Of a DNA stretch of 64,000 bases, positions 49,707 through 59,211 are shown one piece after another. Source of the DNA: Tritrichomonas musculus (lineage: Eukaryota > Parabasalia > Tritrichomonadida > Tritrichomonadidae); assembly GCA_039105265.1 (NCBI GenBank), contig JAPFFF010000001.1, positions 10,974,001 to 11,038,000 on the forward strand, given 5' to 3'. The stretch's first letter is position 1. The number at the start of each line of letters is the position of its first letter. The notes beneath the pieces are model-generated. The model was given only the letters and a program-made list of their open reading frames with translations. It searched no databases and was not told the origin of the DNA. A program made the position numbers and the translations under genes.

Positions 49707-51113
49707 TTAAATCAAATCTCCAAAGTATTCAAGTGATGAAATGACTAAATTGCCACAATTTCCTGATGTTTGGTCTGTGTGTCTGAAGCGGATGTATCTG
49801 TAGGACTCGTTTGATGTCAGTTTCGTGCTGATTTCAAATGTGTTGCTATGATTCCGTTTTGAAACGCTGCTCACATTGGTTTTCGTGTCCATCGTTCGCC
49901 AGTCGTTTTCTTGATCAGTGTTTGACACCTCAATGGCCCACGTTCGCGGATTCTGACTATCGGAGTCACTTCTCGTTCTGATTGAGTAGTGAGTTGGACG
50001 GATTTTCTTGTCTTTGAAATCATATTTCAGCCACGCTCGACCAAAACTGCTGCTTGACATGAAATAGTTGTTGCTGTCAAAATCAACAGCATTTTTAGGA
50101 AGTTTGTCAGAGTAGATTGCAGAAGCTGTGACATCGACGATTCCTTTATCTGAAACGTTTCCGCCTGATTTCGTTGACAGATTGAAAATAATTCCTTCAA
50201 AGCGATGATTTGAATTTCCATCAAATTCAAATGTTCGTTCTGATTTTCCATTTCTTGTCTTGTTATTTGTTTTGTTTCTGATGAGATCGCAAATCTGATT
50301 CCAGAGATTTTTTGTCATTTTTGTGTAGTCAATCTTTTTCAGCATTTCATCAATCTTGTCATTGCTGATTCCTGAAAAATCAACACTTTCGTAAAAGATG
50401 TTGATATTTAATTCTTCTTCTTCATATTCATTATCGTATTTGGAACTTGTATTGAAGACCTCGTTGATGATATCAACTAAACAATTGTCGTCATCAAAGT
50501 TGAAATGTGGAGAAGTAATAAGTAAATATAAAACAGGTTTCGAAATCATTTTCATTTCTTCTTTATCTTTAGATGTTAATTTTTTAGATATTTCGTTAAT
50601 TAGACTAAAATAGTCAATGCCTGGGAATATTCTTGAAACATTATAAAAAATATCAAGTTCTTCAACGGATGTTTCAATTTCTGTAATTTCTTTGTTTGTA
50701 GTAATATGTTTGAGTTTTTGATATAACTCGCCGTTACCAATTAAAATAGATAAATATAAAAGATTTCGTGTCTCGATATTTTCTTCTTCTTTGTTACTTG
50801 AAATCGTTATAGGGTAGCCTTCTGAAATTTTCTTTAGATTAGAAAGGGTGGTCTCTGTAATGATTTCATTATTGTTAGTTTCAATTTTTAATCTTAAAAT
50901 GTTATTCATGATATCATTAAAATTAAGTGTGTCAATAGTAGGATCACTTTGGTGAAGATGTGAAACAATTGGTGAAATAAATTCTGCAAAAATGGTAGGA
51001 ATTGTAATTTCTTTTTCACCAAATATAAATGAAAAGTCTAAATTTCTTTCTTGACTACTTTTAACAATATTCCTTAATCCTGATGATGAAAGTGTTATCG
51101 TTTCTTGATTCAT
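49707..51113 (-). CDS. BTB-like protein with C-terminal F5/8-type C (discoidin-like) domain, 468 aa
   Basis: I choose the ATG at 51111-51113 (M-N-Q-E-T-I-T); a longer frame would need a TTG. Residues about 10-120 resemble the degenerate BTB/POZ-like fold found in many trichomonad proteins (D-F-S-F-I-F-G-E-K-E-I-T-I-P). A helical middle (about 120-275) is BACK-like. Residues about 296-465 fit an F5/8 C beta-sandwich: G-I-V-D-V-T-A-S, W-L-K-Y-D-F-K-D, R-P-T-H-Y-S-I-R-T-R, T-W-A-I-E-V-S-N, and the end strand Y-I-R-F-R-H-T-D. This architecture resembles BTBD9-type proteins and is known to be expanded in trichomonads. No signal peptide is present, so it is likely an intracellular adaptor. It lies tail-to-tail with the giant coiled-coil gene, with only 55 bp between. 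Confidence 0.82.
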   Translation of the reverse strand: MNQETITLSSSGLRNIVKSSQERNLDFSFIFGEKEITIPTIFAEFISPIVSHLHQSDPTIDTLNFNDIMNNILRLKIETNNNEIITETTLSNLKKISEGYPITISSNKEEENIETRNLLYLSILIGNGELYQKLKHITTNKEITEIETSVEELDIFYNVSRIFPGIDYFSLINEISKKLTSKDKEEMKMISKPVLYLLITSPHFNFDDDNCLVDIINEVFNTSSKYDNEYEEEELNINIFYESVDFSGISNDKIDEMLKKIDYTKMTKNLWNQICDLIRNKTNNKTRNGKSERTFEFDGNSNHRFEGIIFNLSTKSGGNVSDKGIVDVTASAIYSDKLPKNAVDFDSNNYFMSSSSFGRAWLKYDFKDKKIRPTHYSIRTRSDSDSQNPRTWAIEVSNTDQENDWRTMDTKTNVSSVSKRNHSNTFEISTKLTSNESYRYIRFRHTDQTSGNCGNLVISSLEYFGDLI

Positions 51114-51422
51114 AAAATTATTTGACAAATCTTTTATTTTTTATTTTTTTTTTTTTAATCTAGAATTCCACCAATAATAAATTAATAATTCTGATTTCTT
51201 ATTCTTATTTATCAATCAAGAATTGAAATTATAATATTCTCTCAAAATTTTGAATGATATTCCTTTCAATTTTACAATTTAAGAATAAAATATGATTATC
51301 TTTAAATATAAATAAATATTTAATAATCATATCGGTGTAATTAAAGATAATCAGATATAATTATATATATCATAATATGATTAAATAAAAAACCTATTAA
51401 GTCCAAAAAGTCCCAGTATATT

Positions 51423-51517
51423 GAGTCGGGACTAATCTTTACTATTTTACATATGTAATTTCTATCGTCCTGTGTAATTACATTGTATATACATAAAGTA
51501 AAGATTAGTCGGGACTC
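51423..51517. repeat. Hairpin with 12-bp perfect stem and GAGTC/GACTC outer stem
   Basis: GAGTCGGGACTAATCTTTAC (51423-51442) is followed 55 bases later by GTAAAGATTAGTCGGGACTC (51498-51517). The ACTAATCTTTAC part and the outer GAGTC pair exactly, with an internal GGG/GGG bulge between; inner AT stems (ACATATGTAATT against AATTACATTGTATAT) continue the fold. It could be a MITE end or a structured transcript. Confidence 0.6.
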
Positions 51518-51706
51518 ATCTTTCTTGTATGAAATATGATGCAAATATTATATTTCTCAGATTGAATTAAATGAACTTGTTTATCAAAGATTTTACTAAT
51601 CATGATAAAGTTTTACATGAATTTTATTTTTCTAAAGTACAAATCCAATACAGAAGTGTTCGAAATTTTTTCTGTTCTTGTTTTCAGGATATAATTGATA
51701 CCAGAC

Positions 51707-52160
51707 AATATTTATATGTTTAACAAGTTGTTGGTCAAATATTGAGCATATTCCTCTGTTCAATTTCGAGAAACAATAAATTCAAATCTGATCAATTATT
51801 GAAGTTTTTTAAAGATTGATTAAATTAATAAATGTTTTCATTTATAATATTGTTTATTAACCATGATTATATATTTTTATTAAAATAAAATTCAAGTATA
51901 AACTAGATATTTTTATTTTTTTTAAAAATTTCAAAAGGCAAACGTTTTTAAAAAGATTGAGATTGCCCAGGTTTGAAAGACCCTATTTTTAATCTTCATC
52001 ATATTGTATTCTATTATATTTAATTAATTGTTTTTTTGTAATTTGCTTCTGATAAAGAAAAAAAAAGAATTATTAAAAATTTTTAAATAAAAAATTAACG
52101 TCTTGCCTCAATTATTTCAAAGTATCACTGAATTTTTTCAAGTATCTTTAAGAAAATTTA
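51707..52160 (+). repeat. Left arm of 450-bp near-identical inverted repeat
   Basis: It starts AATATTTATATGTTTAAC and ends CAAGTATCTTTAAGAAAATT. Reverse-complement comparison with 52870-53321 shows only two or three differences, so the arms are over 99% identical. No coding frame. Confidence 0.9.
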
Positions 52161-52869
52161 AAAACGAGTTTTATATGAACAAATTTATTAACATTTTTAG
52201 AAAAATTGGCCCAAGATTTTCATACACAGCCAAATTATTTATTAAAATAAATTCTAAAAAGTTTTATTTACAAATTATTTAATAAAAATCTCTGTTTAAT
52301 TCTGAGAAAAATATTAATTATTACTATTTGAAAAAAATTTTATATAAATTTGATAAGCATAAATCTCTTATTCCCAAGGTGAAATAATGATTCTTACATT
52401 TCAAAACAAATCAACAAGGTTATCATGCCTTTGAACAAGCTTCGTTAGGGGCTCGATACCATTATTTGATTTTTTTTTACAATATTATTTTCTTTGAATT
52501 AGCTTCCAAATAAGAATTTTAATATTAACTAATATGATAATTCTAAAAGCACAATAAACCGAAATAATGGTTGGAAAAATGTCATTTTCATTGTCAATAG
52601 ACATTCACAAGTATTGATCCAAATAAAAAAATAATAAGTTAATTCACATAAATATCATATTAATGAGATATAATTAGTGAGTCTTAATTTTTAAATGTTA
52701 AAAATAAATATTCACAATTAATGTTTTAAAGAATTATCTTCATAGTAATTTTGTGCTATTTGAAAGTAAATATCTTCTTGTATACTTATTATAAAAACAT
52801 AAAAAAGAACATTTAACCTATTTATTTTAAAATCCTTGCGAGATATCTCTTTGTTATTTATTTTTTTTT
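52161..52869. other. 709-bp spacer of the inverted repeat
   Basis: AT-rich and without an open frame. It contains a TGGCCCAAGATTTT string (52208-52221) that recurs inverted just outside the right arm (53343-53356). No transposase, tRNA or other RNA was recognised. Confidence 0.6.
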
Positions 52870-53321
52870 AATTTTCTTAAAGATGCTTGAAAAAATTCAG
52901 TGATACTTTGAAATAATTGAGGCAAGACGTTAATTTTTTATTTAAAAATTTTTAATAATTCTTTTTTTTTCTTTATCAGAAGCAAATTACAAAAAAACAA
53001 TTAATTAAATATAATAGAATACAATATGATGAAGATTAAAAATAGGGTCTTTCAAACCTGGGCAATCTCAATCTTTTTAGAAACGTTTGCCTTTTGAAAT
53101 TTTTAAAAAAAATAAAAATATCTAGTTTATACTTGAATTTTATTTTAATAAAAATATATAATCATGGTTAATAAACAATATTATAAATGAAAACATTTAT
53201 TAATTTAATCAATCTTTAAAAAACTTCAATAATTGATCAGATTTGAATTTATTGTTTCTCGAAATTGAACAGAGGAATATGCTCAATATTTGACCAACAA
53301 CTTGTTAAACATATAAATATT
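52870..53321 (-). repeat. Right arm of 450-bp near-identical inverted repeat
   Basis: It is the reverse complement of 51707-52160 with single-base differences (for example CATC against TATC near 52880, and a T/C change near 53082). Unrelated or strongly diverged sequence begins sharply at both outer and inner ends. Confidence 0.9.
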
Positions 53322-54287
53322 ACATGGTATAAAGGAATTTCTAAAATCTTGGGCCATTTTTTTTTCAGACACTTCTTCCAATACTTTATTTTTTGAGCAG
53401 GAGAACGTTTATTATTTGAATAGTTGCATGTCTCTGAAAAAGTTTAAATTGACTAGGTTTGTTTTTGACACTTATTTTACCATTTAAATAAACATTATGA
53501 TATGTTATATGAAATGGATGAAAATAATCGTTTTTTATTTAACATATCATTTTATTCTTTGAGAATGTCAAAAAAAATTGCGGTTACTAAACGTACTGTA
53601 TTTGTACCTTAATTGGAATAAAATGATAACAAAAATTGGTTTAGTGTCTTTATTCTTTTAATAGCTTAGAAATAAAAATTTTTTGTAACAAATACAGTAA
53701 TTTTTTGAAGTATATAAAAGCAGCCTGTAAGCATAAGCATACATTGCCAACAATTGGTACTTTATATTTAAGATCGGTAAATTTTTTTGAAGTTTTAAAA
53801 ATGCTATTTTGATGTTGATTCATTTCATGAATTTTTTGAAATAATTTATTTCATTTGAGATCTATTATCAGCATTAAATATTCTAAATTTGATAAAAACA
53901 TCAATTTTTTTACATTTTTTCTTGTATATGATAGAGAGATATTTATTTTAATTTAAACAATATTTTATATATAAATATTAGTGCATAATCAGAAAATACA
54001 AAATTAATTCTCATATATATGGTATAGTTTTGAAATCAATGAAGGGAATATTTAGAAAATGTGTTTTATTGGCTTTAGATTTCAAATAAACTATTATTGA
54101 TGATTTTATATTGAATTTATCCATTTTTCTCTATGATTTCTAATAGGTATTTCATTAATATCTGAGATATTAATGTGACTGGTAATACATTAATATTTTA
54201 AGAGTTTATTTGTTTGTAGTCAACTCAATTTAAAAAAATCGATCATTTTTTGAATTTATAAAATTATATCGGCATTATAAAAATCAA

Positions 54288-54296
54288 CTCATTTTT
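54288..54296 (+). promoter_or_regulatory. Initiator-like motif for the NMNAT gene
   Basis: CTCATTTTT lies about 15-22 bases before the ATG at 54311. Confidence 0.35.
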
Positions 54297-54310
54297 TTTT
54301 TTAGATTTTG

Positions 54311-54934
54311 ATGAAAGCTGTATTAGTTCTCAGTGGAAGTTTTAATCCACCAACAAATGCACATCTTGCTTTACTTACAATGGCTCGCAATGCTATTGAA
54401 GAGAAAGGGTTTAACGTTGTCGCTGGTAAAATTGTACCAACACATGGATCATATGATAAGCCTGGACTCGCAAACTCAAAGCAACGATTCGATATGTGCA
54501 AGCTTTCATGCGAAAATACCGATTGGATCATTGCAGATCCATTTGAAACTCAGCAACCGCACTGGACCGATTGTTTAACTTCACTTCGTCATCAACAGAG
54601 CCTTTATCCAGATTGTAAAATATTTTACATCTGTGGTAGCGATCTTGTTTTGAGATGGAATGAACCAGTTTGGCCTGAGAATGAAGTTATTGAAATCTTA
54701 ACTAAATTTGGAGTTTTAATGTTTTCAAGAAACATCGAAATCGAAACAATTACTGAAAAAGTTCCTGTATTAAAAGGAAGATTACAAAATGTTGTTTTTG
54801 CACCTGAAAATCCAATGAATGGTGTTTCTTCCACATTAGTCAGAAATTTGTTGAAAAAAGGTAAGCATGCAACCGGATTTATTTCTCCAAGTGTTGAAAA
54901 TTATATCAAGGAACAAAAATTATATGTTGACTAA
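54311..54934 (+). CDS. Nicotinamide-nucleotide adenylyltransferase (NMNAT), 207 aa
   Basis: The ATG at 54311 is used; the codon before it is TTG. The adenylyltransferase Rossmann motif G-S-F-N-P-P-T-N-A-H-L (residues 9-19, with the (H/T)xxH-type nucleotide site ending in His18) and the C-terminal V-S-S-T-L-V-R block (ISSTxxR family motif, binds the ATP phosphates) are both present. In between are I-V-P-T-H-G-S-Y, R-F-D-M-C-K-L, W-I-I-A-D-P-F-E and C-G-S-D-L-V, in the order of eukaryotic NMNATs. It makes NAD+ from NMN and ATP (also NaMN), the last step of NAD synthesis. The length is at the short end for eukaryotic NMNAT (230-280). No targeting signal is seen. Confidence 0.92.
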   Translation: MKAVLVLSGSFNPPTNAHLALLTMARNAIEEKGFNVVAGKIVPTHGSYDKPGLANSKQRFDMCKLSCENTDWIIADPFETQQPHWTDCLTSLRHQQSLYPDCKIFYICGSDLVLRWNEPVWPENEVIEILTKFGVLMFSRNIEIETITEKVPVLKGRLQNVVFAPENPMNGVSSTLVRNLLKKGKHATGFISPSVENYIKEQKLYVD

Positions 54935-55401
54935 AATTCGTTTAACTCTATACTTAAAATTTCTCCTGTAAGAATATTCTTTTATGCACATGTATTCTTA
55001 AAAGTAAACTCTAAATATATTTTTCTAATTTAAATAAAACCCAAAATTTTTTCATTTTACTTGTGTTTTTTTCAACTTATAAGTATTGAAAATATAATAC
55101 ACTTTTTGAGAGAATTGTATTAAAATACGTTGGTTATGTAGTTCATTCTTTTTATAACTATAATGATTGTCATTTTTAACCCAAAAAGCTCAACAATTTA
55201 ATACTTGGGTATTGATTATATTTAAATTATTGTTATTATCTAAAATTATAAATACTGAATCAAGTAAGGTGCATATTCAAATTTTAATAAAATACAATTC
55301 AAACAATATTTAATGAAATAATTGAAACTCCCGACAATTATGCATTGAAAAGTTAGCACTTTTGATAAAGATATTTTTCAATAAATAAAGTCAAAAGCAT
55401 C
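54935..55401. other. Intergenic spacer
   Basis: AT-rich; no gene or repeat recognised. An AGCATC string overlaps the ATG of the next gene. Confidence 0.55.
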
Positions 55402-56346
55402 ATGGATTTAAATTTAGATGAAGTTTTATCACAAATCGAAAAAGGAGAAGTTATTCAAGAATCAATTGTCGTAATGATTTTAATGAAAATTATGGAGGTT
55501 TTATATCAAGAATGCAATGTTCTTGTTCTTCAATCGCCTATTGTAATTGTTGGGGATATACACGGCCAGTTAGATGATCTTCTAGAGCTTTTTCATATCT
55601 CAGGTGACAAAGAACAACAAAAATATATATTCATGGGCGATTATGTTGATCGCGGCTACCATTCGTTGGACACTTTCTTATATTTAGTATGTTTAAAACT
55701 CAAATACCCAGGACAATTTTATCTTCTTCGTGGAAATCACGAGTCGCGTCAAGTTTCACAAATGTATGGATTTTATGTCGAAATTATCATGAATTATGGG
55801 CACGCTGGTATCTGGATTATGTGTAATGAAGTATTTGATCTCTTACCTGTATCAGCTTTAATTGATAAAGATATCTTTTCAGTTCATGGCGGACTTTCAC
55901 CCGATTTGCCTTTAATTGAAATGATATCATTACAAACACGAAAATGTGAACTTCCATCCTCAGGACCGCTGTGCGACTTATGCTGGAGTGATCCAGAAGA
56001 TGTTAGGAAATGGCGCCAAAATCAAAGAGGTGCTGGATACTTTTTTGGTGAAAACGAAGTCAAAAAATTTAATCAAGTAAACAAGCTAACATTGATTACT
56101 AGATCTCATCAGCTTGCAATGGAAGGCTTCAAATATTTCTTCCCTGATCCTAAAGTAAAAGAACCTAAAGGAAGACTTGTCACAATTTGGTCAGCACCAA
56201 ACTATTCTTATCGTTCTGGTAATGATGCAACTGTGATGAAACTTCGATTCCCTGGTTTAGAGCAATATTATTTACCTGTATTCAAACCTGCTACTCATAG
56301 AATAGTTCCAAAAGATATACCAGTAAATACTCAATACTTCACATGA
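55402..56346 (+). CDS. PP2A-class serine/threonine protein phosphatase catalytic subunit, 314 aa
   Basis: All PPP metal and catalytic motifs are present: G-D-I-H-G-Q (51-56), G-D-Y-V-D-R-G (79-85), L-R-G-N-H-E-S-R (108-115; phosphate-binding Asn112, catalytic His113), V-H-G-G-L-S-P and S-A-P-N-Y. The segment L-C-W-S-D-P-E-D and R-G-A-G-Y-F-F-G place it with PP2A/PP4/PP6 rather than PP1 or calcineurin. It ends Q-Y-F-T instead of the PP2A D-Y-F-L methylation tail. Two family positions are unusual: Y-G-F-Y-V-E (Asp usual for Val) and T-R-S-H-Q (usually R-A-H-Q). It would dephosphorylate Ser/Thr substrates in the cytosol or nucleus with regulatory subunits that are not in this window. It faces the CDK-like kinase tail-to-tail. 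Confidence 0.92.
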   Translation: MDLNLDEVLSQIEKGEVIQESIVVMILMKIMEVLYQECNVLVLQSPIVIVGDIHGQLDDLLELFHISGDKEQQKYIFMGDYVDRGYHSLDTFLYLVCLKLKYPGQFYLLRGNHESRQVSQMYGFYVEIIMNYGHAGIWIMCNEVFDLLPVSALIDKDIFSVHGGLSPDLPLIEMISLQTRKCELPSSGPLCDLCWSDPEDVRKWRQNQRGAGYFFGENEVKKFNQVNKLTLITRSHQLAMEGFKYFFPDPKVKEPKGRLVTIWSAPNYSYRSGNDATVMKLRFPGLEQYYLPVFKPATHRIVPKDIPVNTQYFT

Positions 56347-56678
56347 AGTTTGAATTATTCACAGCTTTCCTTCTTCTCCCTTTGACTTGCTTTTTTTGGG
56401 GAAAAAAGGATAAAATTTTTTGATGCTGAAATAATTTGATGTTTATTAAGCATTTTAACTGCAAATCAAACTTGAAAGAAATATATTAGATCTTTCTATA
56501 GATATATAGAAACAGAACAAATGCAATATTACTATTTGTTATCAAAAAAAAATTGTTTTTTATATATTAAAAGTTCATGTTTTATATTATTAGAAACTTT
56601 TTGAGTTGATTATCATTTGATGTTGTTATGAAAAAATTTTTATTAATATACAATTTTCATATGATAATATAATAAAAT
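56347..56678. other. Convergent 3' spacer
   Basis: AT-rich, between the phosphatase and CDK-like genes; nothing recognised. Confidence 0.6.
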
Positions 56679-57542
56679 CTACATAACTTTAAAATAAGGA
56701 TGTTCAAGCGCTTCAGCAGCTGATATCCTTTTGCTTTGGCTGAAACAGAGCATCTTTAAAATTAAATCAACTGCTTCTGGCGGTGCATCTTTAAGAATTT
56801 GATGAATTGTTGATTCATGTTGTGGCAAAATGAAGTTCTGACAATAAGGAATTGATTCCATCTCTGGCCAATCTTCTTCTTTTGGAGTTCCCAAAACCTT
56901 TAAAATCTGTACTACAGTTGATAGCTGTGATTCACCGTTAAATAAAATTTTGGCTGTTAAAAGTTCTGCAAAAACGCATCCAATACTCCAAACATCAAAT
57001 TTTTGATCATACGATGGGGCACCTAGGAGAGAATCAAGTGGAGTATATTGATATGTGCAACATAACGGAGAAAGCGGCTCACCATCGATGGGTCTACAAA
57101 GTCCAAAATCAATCAATTTTATGTTTTTATTTTCATCAATTAATATATTAGCAGGTTTAATATCTCGATGTATAAATCCTTTTGAGTGAATAAAAGCAAC
57201 AGCGCTTAGAATATCATGCATAATTTTTTTAACAATATCATGCTGAAAAGGCTTAGATCTCCCCTCCAAAATAGTAAGGAGATCATCACCTCCATATTCA
57301 AGAACTATATAATCATTTGGAAATATTCGAAATGAATCAAGAAGAGAAATTATATTAGGATGATGTAAAGCTTGAAGTGATTTGATTTCACGAATTGAGA
57401 TATCTTCATCACATGATTGAATTTCTTTAAGAGCAACTTTCTGATTTGTTTGAATATCTTTGCATAGCCAAACTACACCATAAGCTCCATCATTTAGAAT
57501 TTCAATTTTTTGATACCTTTCAGCAATTAATTTTGAAGACAT
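56679..57542 (-). CDS. CDK-like (CMGC) protein kinase, 287 aa
   Basis: The start is the ATG at 57540-57542 (M-S-S-K-L-I-A-E-R-Y); a longer frame begins with TTG. A bare kinase domain typical of cyclin-dependent kinases: V-A-L-K-E-I (Lys39), S-I-R-E-I-K in the place of the cyclin-binding PSTAIRE helix, I-H-R-D-I-K-P-A-N-I-L, I-D-F-G-L-C, and D-V-W-S-I-G-C-V-F-A-E-L-L. The glycine loop is altered (L-N-D-G-A-Y-G-V-V, Asn for the first Gly). The activation segment ends Y-T-P-L-D-S-L-L-G where CDKs have Y-R-A-P-E-L-L-L-G, so the APE motif is degenerate. Resemblance to CDK20/CDK7-type CDKs is possible but not decided. A cyclin partner is not encoded here. Confidence 0.88.
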   Translation of the reverse strand: MSSKLIAERYQKIEILNDGAYGVVWLCKDIQTNQKVALKEIQSCDEDISIREIKSLQALHHPNIISLLDSFRIFPNDYIVLEYGGDDLLTILEGRSKPFQHDIVKKIMHDILSAVAFIHSKGFIHRDIKPANILIDENKNIKLIDFGLCRPIDGEPLSPLCCTYQYTPLDSLLGAPSYDQKFDVWSIGCVFAELLTAKILFNGESQLSTVVQILKVLGTPKEEDWPEMESIPYCQNFILPQHESTIHQILKDAPPEAVDLILKMLCFSQSKRISAAEALEHPYFKVM

Positions 57543-57854
57543 TTGTGTGATCAAATTTTAAAATTTTTTTCTGAAAAAGTTGTCCATTAAAAATCACCTA
57601 AAAAGGTTGTTGTTAACTCAACATTTCGTAAGTCGATATAAAATATTTTGATATCAAATTGTTCATTATGCTTAAAAGAATATATAAATATTGCCTTTTC
57701 ACCCAAATAGTTTTCTTTTCTTTAAGGGAAAAATTATTGATAACGCAAAAATAGGTGAAAAGAAAAAAAGTCAGTATTATAATTTTAATATTCTAAAAAA
57801 TTGTTATGATATTTATAACAAACGCTAATTTGATTATCATAAATCAAATGATTA

Positions 57855-57887
<33 letters not shown>

Positions 57888-57924
57888 GATATTTCCCATT
57901 AACTTGATTGTTTTAAGGCAAAAT
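57543..57924. other. AT-rich spacer with ATT microsatellite
   Basis: Contains an (ATT)n run at about 57855-57886 and no gene. Confidence 0.65.
57855..57886. repeat. (ATT)n microsatellite
   Basis: About ten uninterrupted ATT units just downstream of the TPH-type protein gene. Confidence 0.85.
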
Positions 57925-59211
57925 TTACCATTCATTATCTTTGAGGAAATACATTGTGTCTTGTTTCTTTGATTGCATTATTTCTTCCAATCTCTCGCGA
58001 CGTTCTCTTTCTTTTCTTTCTGCTGCTTGTGACATTTGATCTCTCAATATTCTCCTTCTTTCAAGTGCCTTCATCTTGAGATCAAACTGCCTAGCATCTT
58101 CGTCGTCATCATTTGTAAAATCTGGAGTTTCAACTGATTCAGATTTCTTAATGTCTTTATTTCGCAAGTATTCTTCATAGTCTTGCTTCCTTTGGTCAGA
58201 CATTCTTTTCTTTTCTTCGAGTTTCTTTTTCCTTTCTGCTTCCTCCCTTTTAGCTATTTCAGACTCAGCAACATTTTGAACTCTCTGCTGTTTTGCTTTG
58301 ATTTCAGCTAATTTTTTAGATTGTTCATTAATTAACCTCTCTCTGATTTTATTCTTTTCGTCTCTTCTCTTTTTCACAAATTGTGCTCTTTCTTCCATTC
58401 GTCTTTCTGATTCTTCATGTTGCTTCATAATTAATGCTTCAGCTGCAATATCATCTTCGATTCTCTTTTCCCTCCTCTTTAAGAGTTCTTCATTTTTAAG
58501 TTGGAATTCTTTGGCTCTTTCTGCATTTTCTTCCCTGATTTTAGCTTGTCTAGCTTGTTCACGTTTTTCTTCTTCTCGCTGAATTGCTTTCAACTTTAAT
58601 GCCTCTTGTCTTTGTTCTTCTTTTTCTTCATCTTCTCTCTTTTTATGAAGAGCGAATTGATGCTGATAGTCATCAGCAAGAGTCCTTTGCTGACTGCGAA
58701 TCGAATTTGTAAATTGTTGTTGAACACGAAGAGTTTGTAATCCTTGCTCTTGTTCAACTTCGGCCCAGTAAGCATCATCTTTCATTTGCTGAAGTTTCAT
58801 TTGCTCTTTCATTAAAACTTGTGCTTGTCGATCTTTTTTAATAGCTTCTTGAGCAATCTTAGAATAATATGGGCGAAGCTCTCCGTCTGTTGGAGTAGAT
58901 ATTGCTTTTACGGCGACTCTATTGCAGATTTGTTCAGTACGTAGCATGTTGCTCATGCAATTAGCTATCGAGTTTGACTGCGGTTCACGCCAAGCTGAGC
59001 TATGCTGAAATGTGTTATTGAAAGGTGAATCATCACTTATACGATATGAGTTTGTTGGTGGTTTGTGAGTAGTTTGATCTGGAAATTCATATCCTTCGTT
59101 TGGGAACAAATCTTGGTTTTCTATAACGCTAACACGTGCATAACCGCTGCGTGTGGGATCTCGGAAGTTAGTTCCTGCGCGCCATGTTGGATTTCCAGTT
59201 GTTGATCTCAT
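57925..59211 (-). CDS. TPH-type flagellar/ciliary coiled-coil protein, 428 aa
   Basis: The first 100 residues are polar and unstructured with W-R motifs (P-T-W-R-A-G, A-W-R-E-P). From about residue 115 to 410 it is an uninterrupted charged helix of Arg, Glu, Lys, Gln and Ala (for example R-E-E-E-K-R-E-Q-A-R-Q-A-K), the composition of trichohyalin-plectin homology (TPH) proteins such as the CFAP45/CFAP53/CFAP210 microtubule inner proteins. It ends with a conserved-looking aromatic tail (Y-F-L-K-D-N-E-W). The amino acid composition is richer in Arg/Glu and less Asn-rich than other coiled coils in the window, in line with a conserved axonemal role. The exact CFAP orthologue is not determined. 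Confidence 0.85.
   Translation of the reverse strand: MRSTTGNPTWRAGTNFRDPTRSGYARVSVIENQDLFPNEGYEFPDQTTHKPPTNSYRISDDSPFNNTFQHSSAWREPQSNSIANCMSNMLRTEQICNRVAVKAISTPTDGELRPYYSKIAQEAIKKDRQAQVLMKEQMKLQQMKDDAYWAEVEQEQGLQTLRVQQQFTNSIRSQQRTLADDYQHQFALHKKREDEEKEEQRQEALKLKAIQREEEKREQARQAKIREENAERAKEFQLKNEELLKRREKRIEDDIAAEALIMKQHEESERRMEERAQFVKKRRDEKNKIRERLINEQSKKLAEIKAKQQRVQNVAESEIAKREEAERKKKLEEKKRMSDQRKQDYEEYLRNKDIKKSESVETPDFTNDDDEDARQFDLKMKALERRRILRDQMSQAAERKERERRERLEEIMQSKKQDTMYFLKDNEW

Larger units (their letters stand above)
51114..54310. other. 3.2-kb gene-free region holding a large inverted repeat
   Basis: No open frame of coding quality. It contains a 95-bp hairpin (51423-51517), a 450-bp inverted repeat with a 709-bp spacer (51707-53321) and AT-rich unique sequence from 53.4 to 54.3 kb. 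Confidence 0.65.

Noticed and set aside
52440-52470. GGGGCTCGATACC resembling a tRNA T-arm
   Set aside because: No acceptor, D- or anticodon stems fit around it; it lies in the foldback spacer.
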